Assembly (NCBI GenBank): GCA_002427815.1
Contig: DIZF01000077.1
Location: 1 to 10,797, forward strand
DNA: 10,797 nt
Direction of reading: 5' to 3'
Source: Ramlibacter tataouinensis
GTDB lineage: Bacteria; Pseudomonadota; Gammaproteobacteria; Burkholderiales; Burkholderiaceae_C
The notes under the pieces were generated by a model. The model saw only the letters and a list, made by a program, of their open reading frames with translations, did not search any database and was not told where the DNA came from. This document shows, piece by piece, positions 1 to 8,000 of the stretch (the first letter of the stretch is position 1; every line of letters begins with the position of its first letter). The position numbers and the translations under genes are program-made.

Positions 1-2
1 TG

Positions 3-59
3 GCCAAGTTTCATGGCGACTGGAACTACACACTCCTGCCGCTACGAAAGAAAACTTGA
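3..59 (+). pseudogene. C-terminal tail of a transposase (ISAzo13-like), cut by window edge
   Basis: The frame is open from the window edge and ends at TGA 57-59. The 18 visible residues include F-H-G-D-W-N-Y-T, which resembles the conserved C-terminus of ISAzo13-family (Rhodopirellula-type) DDE transposases as I remember them. The rest of the gene lies outside the window, so I cannot say whether it is intact. It stops about 60 bp before the left end of the IS4-family element, so two mobile elements appear to be stacked here. Family assignment rests on one short motif and is tentative. Confidence 0.45.
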
Positions 60-122
60 TCAGCTTATTTTCACGTGAGGCCTTACGGATGCGGCGCCGC
101 GTTAAATTTAGTTATTTGGAAG

Positions 123-137
123 CAGTAGTGTCCAGCT
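123..137 (+). repeat. Left terminal inverted repeat of the IS4-family element
   Basis: CAGTAGTGTCCAGCT matches the reverse complement of 1433-1447 at 14 of 15 positions. Similarity fades inward, with an A/T-rich GGAAGTC versus AAAAGTC tail. It is the expected transposase-binding end. Confidence 0.75.
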
Positions 138-264
138 TATTGGAAGTCAGCAAGCCGCAAAGCCAATGCTGACGCGGGTTTCGAGGGTTTTATGGGTGTC
201 CACGATTTGAATTTTGATTTGCCGGTTTGCGATGCTCGCGGGTTTGAACGACCCGCGGTGATGC

Positions 265-1434
265 ATGAACATTGGCAAGACGCTTTTCGCGCAAGTGATG
301 GAGTTCGTGCCGTGGAAGACCTTCGGTCGAATCGTCGATCGGCACAAGGGCGACGCGGGGGTGCGCACGCTGGGCTGCTCCGACTTGTTTCGCGTGATGG
401 CCTTCGCGCAACTCACGTGGCGCGAGTCGCTGCGCGACATCGAGGCGTGCTTGGCCGCCAACCAGGCCAAGCTCTTTCACATGGGGCTGAAGGCGCTGCC
501 GGCCCGCTCCACGCTGTCCGATGCGTTGAACCAGCGCGACTGGCGCATCTACCACGCGCTGGCTCAACGACTGATCGCCCGCGCCAGGGCGCTGTATGCC
601 CAAGACTCTTCGTTGCTCGACATCGATGCCAGCGTCTATGCGCTGGACTCCACCACCATCGATTTGTGCCTGAGCTTGTTCGAGTGGGCGCCGTTTCGCT
701 CGACCAAGGCGGCCATCAAGCTGCACACGCTGCTGGACCTGCGCGGCGCGATCCCCGCCTTCATCCACATCAGCGACGGCAAGCTGCACGACGTGAACGT
801 GCTGGACATCCTGCCTGTCGAGGCCGGCTCCTTCTACGTGATGGATCGGGGCTACGTGGACTTCACGCGCTTGTACGCGATGCATCAGGCCGGCGCCTTC
901 TTCGTCACGCGCGCCAAGTCGAACATGGACGCCAGGCGCATGTACTCGGCACCCGCCGACCGCGCCAGCGGCGTGATCTGCGATCAGCGAATCATGTTCA
1001 ACGCCTTCTACTCGGCCAAGAACTACCCGGAGCATCTGCGGCGCATCCGCTTCAAGGACCCCGAGTCGGGCAAGACGTTGGTGTTCTTGACCAACAACAC
1101 GACGTTGCCGGCGTTGACGATCGCCGCCCTGTACAAGAGCCGCTGGCAGGTGGAGCTGTTTTTCAAGTGGATCAAGCAGCACCTGCGTATCAAGCGATTC
1201 CTGGGCACCAGCGAGAACGCCGTGAAGACGCAGGTGTGGTGCGCCATTGCCACCTACGTGCTGATCGCCATCGTCAAGAAGGAGCTCCATCTCGATGCTT
1301 CGCTGTACACCTGTCTACAGATCCTGTCGGTCTCGGTCTTCGAGAAAACCGAGGTTTCATGCGCCTTGCAGCCAGATCGATCGCGGCCGGAACCGTCCAA
1401 TCCCGCTAACCAATTGATCTTGTTCGACTTTTAG
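265..1434 (+). CDS. IS4-family DDE transposase
   Basis: This 389-residue protein catalyses cut-and-paste movement of the surrounding element. The DDE catalytic residues are visible: D128 in L-D-S-T-T, D194 in V-M-D-R-G-Y, and E297 inside the IS4 signature Y290-x2-R293-x3-E297-x6-K304 (K-S-R-W-Q-V-E-L-F-F-K). The N-terminal 100 residues (M-N-I-G-K-T-L-F-A-Q, later L-F-R-V-M-A-F-A-Q-L-T-W-R-E-S-L) match the helical domain usual in this IS4 subgroup. Length is typical and I see no frameshift, so the element may be active. The ATG at 265 fits the family N-terminus; a longer frame in another phase over the same DNA has no family features. Confidence 0.93.
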   Translation: MNIGKTLFAQVMEFVPWKTFGRIVDRHKGDAGVRTLGCSDLFRVMAFAQLTWRESLRDIEACLAANQAKLFHMGLKALPARSTLSDALNQRDWRIYHALAQRLIARARALYAQDSSLLDIDASVYALDSTTIDLCLSLFEWAPFRSTKAAIKLHTLLDLRGAIPAFIHISDGKLHDVNVLDILPVEAGSFYVMDRGYVDFTRLYAMHQAGAFFVTRAKSNMDARRMYSAPADRASGVICDQRIMFNAFYSAKNYPEHLRRIRFKDPESGKTLVFLTNNTTLPALTIAALYKSRWQVELFFKWIKQHLRIKRFLGTSENAVKTQVWCAIATYVLIAIVKKELHLDASLYTCLQILSVSVFEKTEVSCALQPDRSRPEPSNPANQLILFDF

Positions 1435-1447
1435 CCGGACACTACTG
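1433..1447 (-). repeat. Right terminal inverted repeat of the IS4-family element
   Basis: AGCCGGACACTACTG is the inverted copy of 123-137 with one mismatch. It overlaps the last bases of the transposase stop codon. Confidence 0.75.
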
Positions 1448-1481
1448 GTGTGGAATATGGCTTGACGAGGAGTTTCTCGGG

Positions 1482-1940
1482 TTGACCAAGTTCCTCTGGT
1501 TTCTGCGCGTGGTCGAAGGAGATGAACGTGAGAAGCATTGGCCGCCGCCGCATGTGAAGACACGAGCGAACTTAATTACGCATTCACGCGCAAAACCTAA
1601 CGAGGGCTGGCTCAATCCCAGCACCAGGCCTGAGGACTTGCGCCGCTTTGCCCTAGCTGCCCTGGCCGCCCATTTCTTTCAAACATTGCAGGGCAGGACT
1701 GAAGAAGACTTCATTAACGGCCGGGTTAGGTGTTTTCTTAACGTGTGGAGTGAACTCTTCCAAAAAGGGAAATTTCGGCTCGGGATAACGCATACGAGCG
1801 TCATGGGTGCACAGAACGGCAGGGACTGCAGGAACGTAGTCTATGACTTCGATTTGTCTAGCATGCAGTTCCATTGTTTCGCGGTGATTTCCTTCCCGGC
1901 GGTCCGGGAAGTGTTCATCGAGGACCAACTTGACCTGTAG
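1482..1940 (+). CDS. Orphan protein, possibly the 3' part of a gene broken by the IS
   Basis: I do not recognise this protein. From the TTG at 1482 it is 152 residues, but the frame stays open upstream into the right end of the IS, so the true start may have been lost when the element inserted. Third codon positions are fairly GC-rich in this frame, especially in the last 30 codons, which supports real or recently real coding. The middle has a plausible amphipathic stretch (L-R-R-F-A-L-A-A-L-A-A-H-F-F-Q) and the end is acidic (F-I-E-D-Q-L-D-L). GC is visibly lower than in the operon to the right. A minus-strand frame at 1653-1928 overlaps it and looks less protein-like. There is no domain evidence for either. 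Confidence 0.35.
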   Translation: MTKFLWFLRVVEGDEREKHWPPPHVKTRANLITHSRAKPNEGWLNPSTRPEDLRRFALAALAAHFFQTLQGRTEEDFINGRVRCFLNVWSELFQKGKFRLGITHTSVMGAQNGRDCRNVVYDFDLSSMQFHCFAVISFPAVREVFIEDQLDL

Positions 1941-2329
1941 GTCCCTGGTACCCTTCCCATGACTGACGCTCTAAAAAACGTGCTTGTGAATGGAATAATC
2001 AAGGACATTCACGATGCGTGGAAGGTTCAGTCGTATCTGGAAGTTCTCCCTCTACGGTGCGGAGATGGCCGGCGGATCTGAACAAGGATCGTCAGGCTCG
2101 GAAATTGGGCGCTGGTGCAAAGAACAAGTGCCAGCGGCGCTGAATCACACCGATGCGGAGTACCTGCTGCATGGCAACGATGTGACATCGGCGCTGCTGT
2201 TCGGGCCTGCCGATGAAGGCGCACAGTTGCCGCGGGCGTATTTCAACGTTGAACATCAGCGCGTGATCGGCACGGGAAATGGCGGCGATGCCCGCGACTC
2301 GCGCCGCAGGGTTGCAGTCGCAGAGTCAC
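1941..2329. other. Gap with no convincing gene
   Basis: This 389-bp stretch lies between the orphan frame and the end of the E1-like gene. A short plus-strand frame, ATG 1959 to TGA 2079-2081, encodes 40 residues beginning M-T-D-A-L-K-N-V-L-V; it starts 18 bp after the orphan stop but has no visible ribosome binding site. Another plus-strand frame starts at 2014 but runs antisense into the E1 gene and shows no motif. I see no clear terminator after the E1-like gene. The stretch is probably remnant sequence. Confidence 0.4.
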
Positions 2330-3586
2330 CTACAACACTTCGAGTGCTGCAGGATCGCGCAGGCTCAGATCAACGAGGGAATGGGGTACCTGTCCATGCG
2401 AGGCTTGCAGCAATTCGGCCAGGGCGAATCCTGCAGCGACACAGCCCACGAACGGCGCCCCCACCGCACGCGAAGCCAAGGTCGTGACGCCGCACGGGTC
2501 GGCGCCGCGCGCGACCATGTACTGGTACGCCGGCGCGAGGGCCGCTGCAACATCGCCGTCGACCGCCCACAAGGCCGCCGCGCTGGACGGGCCGGGGAAG
2601 CTGCGTATGCGGATGGCACGGAAGTCGCGATAGCCCGCGCCCAGGCCCGCATCGATGATGCGGTCAAATCCGACCGACTCCATCACGCGGCGCGCCGCGG
2701 CGTTGTCGACGCCGAACAAGGCCAGGCGCGGTTCGCCTGCGCCCAGCCGCTGATTGGCATCAAGCCGCCGCTCGATCAAGGCCGTGGTGTAGCCGCGCGG
2801 CTCAAGCCAGTTGGCCGCGACCCGGGTCTTGCGCACGCCGATGTCCTGGCGCATCGAGATCATCGACGTCGACAAGGTCGAGGGCGTCACCGTGTCGATG
2901 TCCTGCAGGTACAGGGTGCTACCTGACGGCGGCCGCATGAATCCGAGGGTCCATGCGAACGCCTGGCCCAGGTGGCCGAGACCCACCAGCCACCAAGCGA
3001 GCGGGCTCGCGAGGGAGGAAACCGGCGCCTCGCCGCCGCCCAGCGACAGCGCGATACTGCGGCGGCCGGCATAGGAGTTGTCACGGCGCAGCAGCGAGAA
3101 CGCCTCGCTGACCGCCAGGCCTGCGGCGGCTACGCACGCCGGTGCGAAGCATTCGCCATGTCCATCCAAAGGCTCGCCCACGCCGAACCGCCAGCCCGCG
3201 GCCCAGGGGCGCAAGCCGGGCCCGCCGCCGGCCGCAGCGCGGGTCGGAGCGATGCGGATCACAGGCCAGGCCTGCGTGTCGACGCCGGACTGCGCCTGGA
3301 CGCCTGCCCAGCGCGTGAAATCACCCAGCGTCCAGCCGTCGAAGCCGTGGGTGCGCAGTGCGAAGTCGTGCGCGGCCTCGACAGCGACATTGCCGATGAA
3401 GCTGCGAGCGGCAGCGTTGATGGCCGTGAGGGCGATGATTTGCGCCGCTTGGTCATTGGCCACGCCGGCATCGATCACGATGCGCACGCCATAGCGTGCG
3501 AACGCCGCGTGCGCATCCTCCAGGGTCGACCATTCGCCGCTGTCGGCCAGCACCTTGACGAGTCGATGAAAGGAGTCCGGGTCCAT
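2330..3586 (-). CDS. E1-like ThiF-family adenylyltransferase of the ubiquitin-like system
   Basis: This 418-residue protein probably adenylates the C-terminal Gly of the neighbouring ubiquitin-like protein and passes it on as a thioester. The Rossmann E1/ThiF fold begins near residue 197: G-L-G-H-L-G at 202-207, the acidic nucleotide-binding D229-I-D231, D-I-G-V-R-K with Lys253, and the V-D-N step at 293-295. Cys365 in D-P-C-G-V-T is the best candidate thioester cysteine. The basic residues usually found after the D-x-D strand (S-N-L-x-R-Q type) are replaced by T-L-S-T-S-M. About 195 N-terminal residues precede the fold, with no motif I recognise. The ATG at 3586 is chosen because G-A-G-G-A lies 8 bases upstream; a TTG at 3601 would also be in frame. 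It is the last gene of the operon. Confidence 0.85.
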   Translation of the reverse strand: MDPDSFHRLVKVLADSGEWSTLEDAHAAFARYGVRIVIDAGVANDQAAQIIALTAINAAARSFIGNVAVEAAHDFALRTHGFDGWTLGDFTRWAGVQAQSGVDTQAWPVIRIAPTRAAAGGGPGLRPWAAGWRFGVGEPLDGHGECFAPACVAAAGLAVSEAFSLLRRDNSYAGRRSIALSLGGGEAPVSSLASPLAWWLVGLGHLGQAFAWTLGFMRPPSGSTLYLQDIDTVTPSTLSTSMISMRQDIGVRKTRVAANWLEPRGYTTALIERRLDANQRLGAGEPRLALFGVDNAAARRVMESVGFDRIIDAGLGAGYRDFRAIRIRSFPGPSSAAALWAVDGDVAAALAPAYQYMVARGADPCGVTTLASRAVGAPFVGCVAAGFALAELLQASHGQVPHSLVDLSLRDPAALEVL

Positions 3587-3594
3587 GGTGTGAT

Positions 3595-3599
3595 TCCTC
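3595..3599 (-). promoter_or_regulatory. Ribosome binding site that fixes the E1-like start
   Basis: GAGGA on the minus strand lies 8 bases before ATG 3586. It overlaps the stop codon of the JAMM gene, so translation of the two is probably coupled. Confidence 0.6.
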
Positions 3600-4077
3600 A
3601 AAGCAGCGCGATGCGCGCCTGCGCCTCGCGTTCAAAGTGACTTTCCCAGCGGCCGCCGCCCAAGTACACGTTGACGCTGACGTCGACCGGCAGGACGCGG
3701 ACTTGGGCGAAGCGCGGCACGATCATCGCCACGTGCCCCGCTAGGCTGATCATCGGGTGCTCTCGGTCTGACCCGCTCTGACGCGGGCCGAAGGGGTGGG
3801 TATGAACGTCAGCCACCGGCTCCAGGCCGCGGGCTGCGCACACGTCCCACAACCGGCCGAACGCGGCGCTCTCGAGCCGCACGTAGTCGAAGTTCAGCGC
3901 CCCCGCGTCGAGTTGTTCGTACGGCAACCACTGCGTGACCGCGCGCACGCCGGCACGCTGGCGCCCCAGCAGGAACGCACCGGACTCGCGCACGCCACGG
4001 CCGCGGCGCCGCAAATCCTCCATCAGTGCAGGCCACACGCCGGGCGCGAATTCAAGCAGTTTGGGCGACGAGTTCAT
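3598..4077 (-). CDS. JAMM/MPN (JAB) metalloprotease, probable ubiquitin-like deconjugase
   Basis: This 159-residue single-domain Mov34/MPN/JAB protein probably cuts the ubiquitin-like protein from its targets or trims precursors, using one zinc ion. The catalytic residues are visible: Glu31 in E-S-G-A-F-L-L-G, His92 and His94 in V-H-T-H-P, Ser101 and Asp104 in Q-S-G-S-D-R-E-H-P-M-I. The second His to Asp spacing is nine residues, one shorter than in the textbook JAMM motif. I believe this H-T-H-P...R-Q-S-x-x-D-R-x-H-P-M-I form is normal for JABs found beside bacterial E2/E1/Ubl genes. Its ATG lies inside the end of the E2 gene (26-bp overlap) and its stop is 11 bp before the E1 start. No signal peptide is seen, so it should act in the cytoplasm. 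Confidence 0.9.
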   Translation of the reverse strand: MNSSPKLLEFAPGVWPALMEDLRRRGRGVRESGAFLLGRQRAGVRAVTQWLPYEQLDAGALNFDYVRLESAAFGRLWDVCAARGLEPVADVHTHPFGPRQSGSDREHPMISLAGHVAMIVPRFAQVRVLPVDVSVNVYLGGGRWESHFEREAQARIALL

Positions 4078-4507
4078 GGCTTTGCAGCAGTTCGCAAACC
4101 GCCTCGATGTATTGAATCAATCCACGCTCGGGCTTCCAGATCAGCGATGGATGCTCGTGCACCCAGTTGCCGTGGCCGGGCAGGGCCTCGCGATCGCAGG
4201 GCAAATACAGGGCGGCGCCGCCGCGCCAGCCGTGGTTGAAGACTTGCGACACGCGGCCGCCGCGCGGCCAGCGGCCCGCCTCCAGGGGCCGCTGCTTGTC
4301 CATGTCCCACAGCGTGGCCGTCGGAGCCTGTTGCGGGTAGCTGGTGCACTCGAAGCGCAGCACGAACTTGCGGTCGTCACGGGCAGTGACCTCAATGAGC
4401 GCAACCGGCCAGCGCAGCTCGATGAGCCGCCAGCGGCCGCGCGCCACGCCCGCCCGGAATCGGCCGCTTTCCAAGTGGGCGCGCAGAGCTTGTTCGCCTT
4501 CTGCCAT
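4052..4507 (-). CDS. E2-like (UBC-fold) conjugating protein
   Basis: This 151-residue protein is likely to accept the ubiquitin-like protein from the E1-like partner as a cysteine thioester and transfer it to a target. E2-like features appear in the expected order: an N-terminal helix, beta strands with L-R-F-E-C-T-S-Y-P-Q-Q-A-P (compare the Y-P-x-x-P-P of E2s at 57-62), then L-Y-L-P-C-D-R with Cys104 as the candidate active site, then W124-K-P-E-R-G-L-I-Q-Y-I-E-A-V-C-E-L-L, matching the W-x-P plus C-terminal helix of the fold. Cys54 and Cys138 are other cysteines but sit in structural positions. The gene starts 10 bp after the ubiquitin-like stop, with AAGG about 7 bases upstream, and overlaps the JAMM gene by 26 bp. 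Confidence 0.82.
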   Translation of the reverse strand: MAEGEQALRAHLESGRFRAGVARGRWRLIELRWPVALIEVTARDDRKFVLRFECTSYPQQAPTATLWDMDKQRPLEAGRWPRGGRVSQVFNHGWRGGAALYLPCDREALPGHGNWVHEHPSLIWKPERGLIQYIEAVCELLQSHELVAQTA

Positions 4508-4517
4508 CGTCGCCTTC

Positions 4518-5000
4518 TTAGCCGTTCACGCGCGGCGAGGGCACCAGGTCGAAGGTGATGCTGCGCTGCGGCGCGACCACCAGCGAGCCCAGGTGCACGT
4601 CGGCGTCGGGCCGGGTGTCCGTGCCGCTCACCTGCAGCATGAGTTCGGCGGCGTCCGAGGCGGTGATGCCCAGCTCTTGGGTGGCCCAGCGCTTCACCCG
4701 TGCGATGGTGGTGGCGGGCTGGAACTCGCGCTTGGCCTGGCGGCCCGCGTAACGCACCGTGACCTCGATCGCCTTCTGGCGGTGCAGGTGCACCCGCAGG
4801 CCGTCGGGGATGTGCTTGAGCTTCTCGGCCGCGGCAGCGGCCTCGTCGTCGTCCTCGATGAACAACAGCATGCCGGCGCCGTCGGGGCCGACCTTGGCCA
4901 AGCACGCGCGCAGCAGCGCCTCGTAGCCGGCTTTGGCGTCGATTTCGACGACTTCGACATCGCGCAGCAGCTCAGATTGCAAAAAGACTTGAACGTTCAT
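4518..5000 (-). CDS. Tandem ubiquitin-like (multiubiquitin-type) protein ending in Gly
   Basis: This 160-residue protein appears to be the modifier that the E1/E2 pair activates. Residues 77-160 read as a beta-grasp ubiquitin-like domain: strand I-E-V-T-V-R-Y-A-G, helix T-I-A-R-V-K-R-W-A-T-Q-E-L-G-I, then A-A-E-L-M-L-Q-V, H-L-G-S-L-V and a last strand I-T-F-D-L-V. It ends P-R-V-N-G, so the mature C-terminal Gly seems to be encoded directly with no tail to remove. Residues 1-75 look like a second, more diverged copy with an acidic run (F-I-E-D-D-D-E). I prefer ATG 5000 because GGAG lies 6 bases upstream; ATG 5030 would add ten residues but has a weak site and a very short leader from the predicted promoter. 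The gene opens the second transcription unit. Confidence 0.85.
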   Translation of the reverse strand: MNVQVFLQSELLRDVEVVEIDAKAGYEALLRACLAKVGPDGAGMLLFIEDDDEAAAAAEKLKHIPDGLRVHLHRQKAIEVTVRYAGRQAKREFQPATTIARVKRWATQELGITASDAAELMLQVSGTDTRPDADVHLGSLVVAPQRSITFDLVPSPRVNG

Positions 5001-5006
5001 GGCGAA

Positions 5007-5010
5007 CTCC
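5007..5010 (-). promoter_or_regulatory. Ribosome binding site for the ubiquitin-like gene
   Basis: GGAG on the minus strand is 6 bases before ATG 5000. It decides between this start and the in-frame ATG at 5030. Confidence 0.55.
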
Positions 5011-5043
5011 GCTTCGGTGACCGTGGACATCACGGCCTTGTGT

Positions 5044-5080
5044 GCTTTAAACCGAAGTGAGTTCGCGAAAAGAAAAGTGC
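5044..5080 (-). promoter_or_regulatory. Predicted second promoter/operator, near copy of the one upstream of the sigma gene
   Basis: On the minus strand this reads ACTTTTC, 13 bases, then ACTTCGGTTTAAAGC. The last 15 bases (5044-5058) are identical to 9799-9813, and the ACTTTYC block is held at the same distance in both places (20 bases between the two ACTT starts). It fills the only real gap in the operon (5001-5098), 44 bp before the ubiquitin-like start. The arrangement fits a -35/-10 pair for a dedicated sigma factor, or an operator for the co-encoded regulator. It is drawn from two sites only. The palindrome AAGTGCACTT at 5075-5084 overlaps its upstream half. Confidence 0.6.
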
Positions 5081-5098
5081 ACTTCGTCTGCGCCGTGG

Positions 5099-8000
5099 CT
5101 ATACATCGGCCAGGGCAGGGCACAGCGTCGCGTAGCCGCACCAGGCGCACTGCTTGCCCGGCGTGGGTCCGCGGTCGCTCGCATGCCACCTCTCCGAGGC
5201 CTTGTAGGCGGCCGTCATGGTGATGGCGCCGCTCTGGTTGCCATTGATGCGGCGGCCGTCGAGCAGGCTGTACAAGGTGATCTTGCGCGCGCTGGTGGGT
5301 TGCACGCCGTTGAGCAGGGGGCGGCGGAATCGGACGCTGTGGTCCAGATCGCCTACCTTGAACTTGAACTCGTGCAACTCCCTGCCGTTCGAAGCGGCGA
5401 TCACCCAGGGCAGCTGAATGATCAGGCCATTCAGGTCGGTCTGCGGCTCGCTGAAGGTGCCCTGGGCGTCGCGTACTTGCGTGACGCCCGCTTTGAAGAT
5501 CTCGACGGCGTGCTGCCAGAGCTGGCGGTCGTTCTCGCGAGGGGGCAGCTTGTGCTCCTCCCACGCGGCCGTGAACACCGTCTTCAGGTCCGTGCCGTCG
5601 CCTCTCGCGACCTGTCGCAGCGCATCCATCGCGGCCCAGCTGGCGCGCGCAGAGACATCGACTTGCCGCTCCACCGGAAGCTCAAGCCGATAGCGGTACC
5701 AGTGCTGCAGCGGACAGCGCGCGTAGGTTTCAAATTCGGCAAACGGGATCTGTTGCGCCGGCGCCCGCGGACGCGCGGGATTCGCGGCCGAGCTCGGACC
5801 ATTCTGGGGTGGCGCGAACGCCGTACGGTCAAACAGCTTGGCGGCCGAAACGATCTGCGGTGCCCGTCGGTCGGGTTCGTCACCGCTCTCGTAAACCAGC
5901 AGGCGCCGCTTGGCCCGTGAGACAGCGACGTAGAGCAGATTGTTGCGCTCTACCGCCGCCTCATCGTCCCAGGTCTCCTGGGTGCTGCCCAGCACCTCCG
6001 GCGGCACGATCTCCAGGATGGGGGGCAGTCCGCGCCAAGACGGCCAATCCGGGCCGAAGTCGTCGGCCTTCACGTTGGCCAGGTGTACGGCGTCGAACTC
6101 CAATCCCTTACTGCCATGTACGGTCAGCAGGCGCACTGCGTTCAAAACCGCGGCCTCCGGCGGCACCTCACGCTCGGAGTACGTCTCGTGGATGCGCTGG
6201 CGCAGTTGCAGGCGCATGAGGAAGCGGGTCAGGCTCGGGCGCCGGTTGTCACCATCGCCGGCGCGCCCTGCATAGGCGAACTGCCACAGCGCGATGCGAA
6301 CTGTGTGGGCCTCGATCGATTGATCGGCCAGATGCGGAAAGCCAAATCTCTGCTCCAACAGCAAGTCGCAGATGAAGTCCCAAGGCCTAGATGAGCGCTT
6401 CTGCCCGGCGAGGAGCTTGGCGATGCGCGCGGCAGCCCGGGCGCTGTGCCTCGTGAGGCGCTGCGGGATGCCCTTCATCCAGCCGCCACGTTGCAGCGTC
6501 GGGTCGTTCTTGCACGCCTCCATGAGCAGGTCGAGACTCTGCTGATCGACCGCGTAGTCGGGCGTTGCCATGAGACCCACCAGCGCGCGCGGCTGGCGCT
6601 CCACCAGCAACTGCATTAGGCACAACAGTCGCTTGACCTCCGTACGCGCCGCCAGCTCACCGATATACAGGACGGGAACGCCCGCCCGCTTCAGGGCGGT
6701 GGCGATGGGTTCGAGGTCGTGGTTGCTGCGGGCGAGCACCGCCTGCGCACCGTAGTGGATCTCGTCGTTCAGTGCGAGCGCCTGGGCGGCGATCGCCGTG
6801 GGAAACGAGGCGCTTGGTGTGCAGCGCACGAGCAGCGGTAGCTCGCCATCGGGTTCGGTCGCGCTCGTTTCCGCGAGCTTCAGGTCCCTCTGCAGCACGT
6901 GCTCGCGGCCGACGTGCTTCACCAACTCGAGGATCTGAGGGGAACTGCGCCGGTTCTTCTCGAGCAGGTACTCGCGGATCGTGCCCTTGCCGGCTTGCTC
7001 CTTGAACGTCTGGGCAAAGCGCCGCAAGCTTTCCACGGAGGCGCCGCGCCAATGATGGATCGCTTGGCGCACGTCGCCCACGACCCACAGCGACTTGGCG
7101 CCGCGCGCGAGCTGCTTGACGAGCTGAACCATGGCGTGTGTCACGTCCTGGTACTCGTCCACCAGAACATGCTCAAACCGGTCCACCAGCTCCGCAAAGC
7201 GTGCGCGATCTTCCCCAAGGGCGCGCGCAGGCTTGGCCACCAAGTCGACGAAGTCGACCATCTGGCTGGCCGCAAGTGCCTGTTCATGCTGCTCGAACAG
7301 CGCAGCAACGTCCTGGCGCCTGAACGCCAACGGCTCGTCGGCGGGCAGCTCGGCGATAGCCGCGCCGTACTCCGCCGGTGTGACCATTTCTTCCTTGAGA
7401 CGCTTGATGCCGACAGTGACCTCCGGTAGCCACTCATAGGGGTCCTGCACGCGCTTGTAATACTTCAGCTGCACGGCTGGCAGCTGCGCGTTCAGCAGCG
7501 TGATCGAGTTGAGCTTGTCGGCTACTCGGATGTCCGGCTTCAAGCCGAAGCACTGGTGGTACTTGCGAAGGAACTCCAGGCCGAACGCATGGAAGGTGCC
7601 GGCCCAAACGTCGGCGGCGCGCGCAATGCCGGCCGCGCGCAGCCGGTCCACCAGCTCGAAAGCGGCCTTGTTCGTGAAAGTCAGAACTAGGATTCGGCCG
7701 GGGTCGACCCCGCGGTCCTCGATCAGGTGGCGCACGCGGTCAATCAGCGTGGCCGTCTTGCCAGCGCCGGGCCCGGCGACGACATTGGCGCAGCGCTCCT
7801 TCGCCTGAGCTGCATCGTGCTGGTCCCGACTCGGTTTGAAGTTCTTGGCCTGGGCCGGCGGCGCCGGCAGGGCCGGAAGCATCACGGCATCCAGCATTTG
7901 CTGGCGGACGACCTCATGGTGGATCCCAAGGTCCAGCGCGACCTGGCGCGGGCCCAGACCCGCTTCGAATAGCTTGCGCGCCACGTGCCGCGGCAGCTGC

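Larger units (their letters stand above)
123..1447 (+). mobile_element. IS4-family insertion sequence, apparently complete
   Basis: One transposase gene fills the interior and the ends are near-perfect inverted repeats. The left end 123-137 and the reverse complement of 1433-1447 share CAGTAGTGTCC-GCT with one mismatch. The transposase stop codon lies only 13 bp from the outer end, within the right repeat, as in many compact elements. I could not find a convincing direct target duplication in the flanks, so the exact edges may be off by a few bases, or one flank may have been rearranged after insertion. The element sits beside a second transposase tail and next to a possibly broken gene (1482-1940). 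Confidence 0.8.

Noticed and set aside
192..1409. Long open frame in another phase over the transposase (+), and a 366-codon frame on the minus strand (190-1290)
   Set aside because: Both are shadows of the GC-rich transposase gene; they are Arg/His/Gln-rich with no family motif, while the 265 frame has the full DDE signature.
1653..1928. Minus-strand frame of 91 codons inside the orphan region
   Set aside because: The plus-strand frame over the same DNA has better third-position GC and a longer open stretch; no motif favours the minus frame.
2014..2487. Plus-strand frame of 157 codons
   Set aside because: Its last third is antisense to the clearly real E1-like gene and no motif or ribosome binding site supports the first part.
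5001..5564. Upstream extension of the ubiquitin-like gene to a 348-residue protein
   Set aside because: The extra part runs through the 3' end of the helicase gene in another phase, is low-complexity, and would place the predicted promoter inside the gene.
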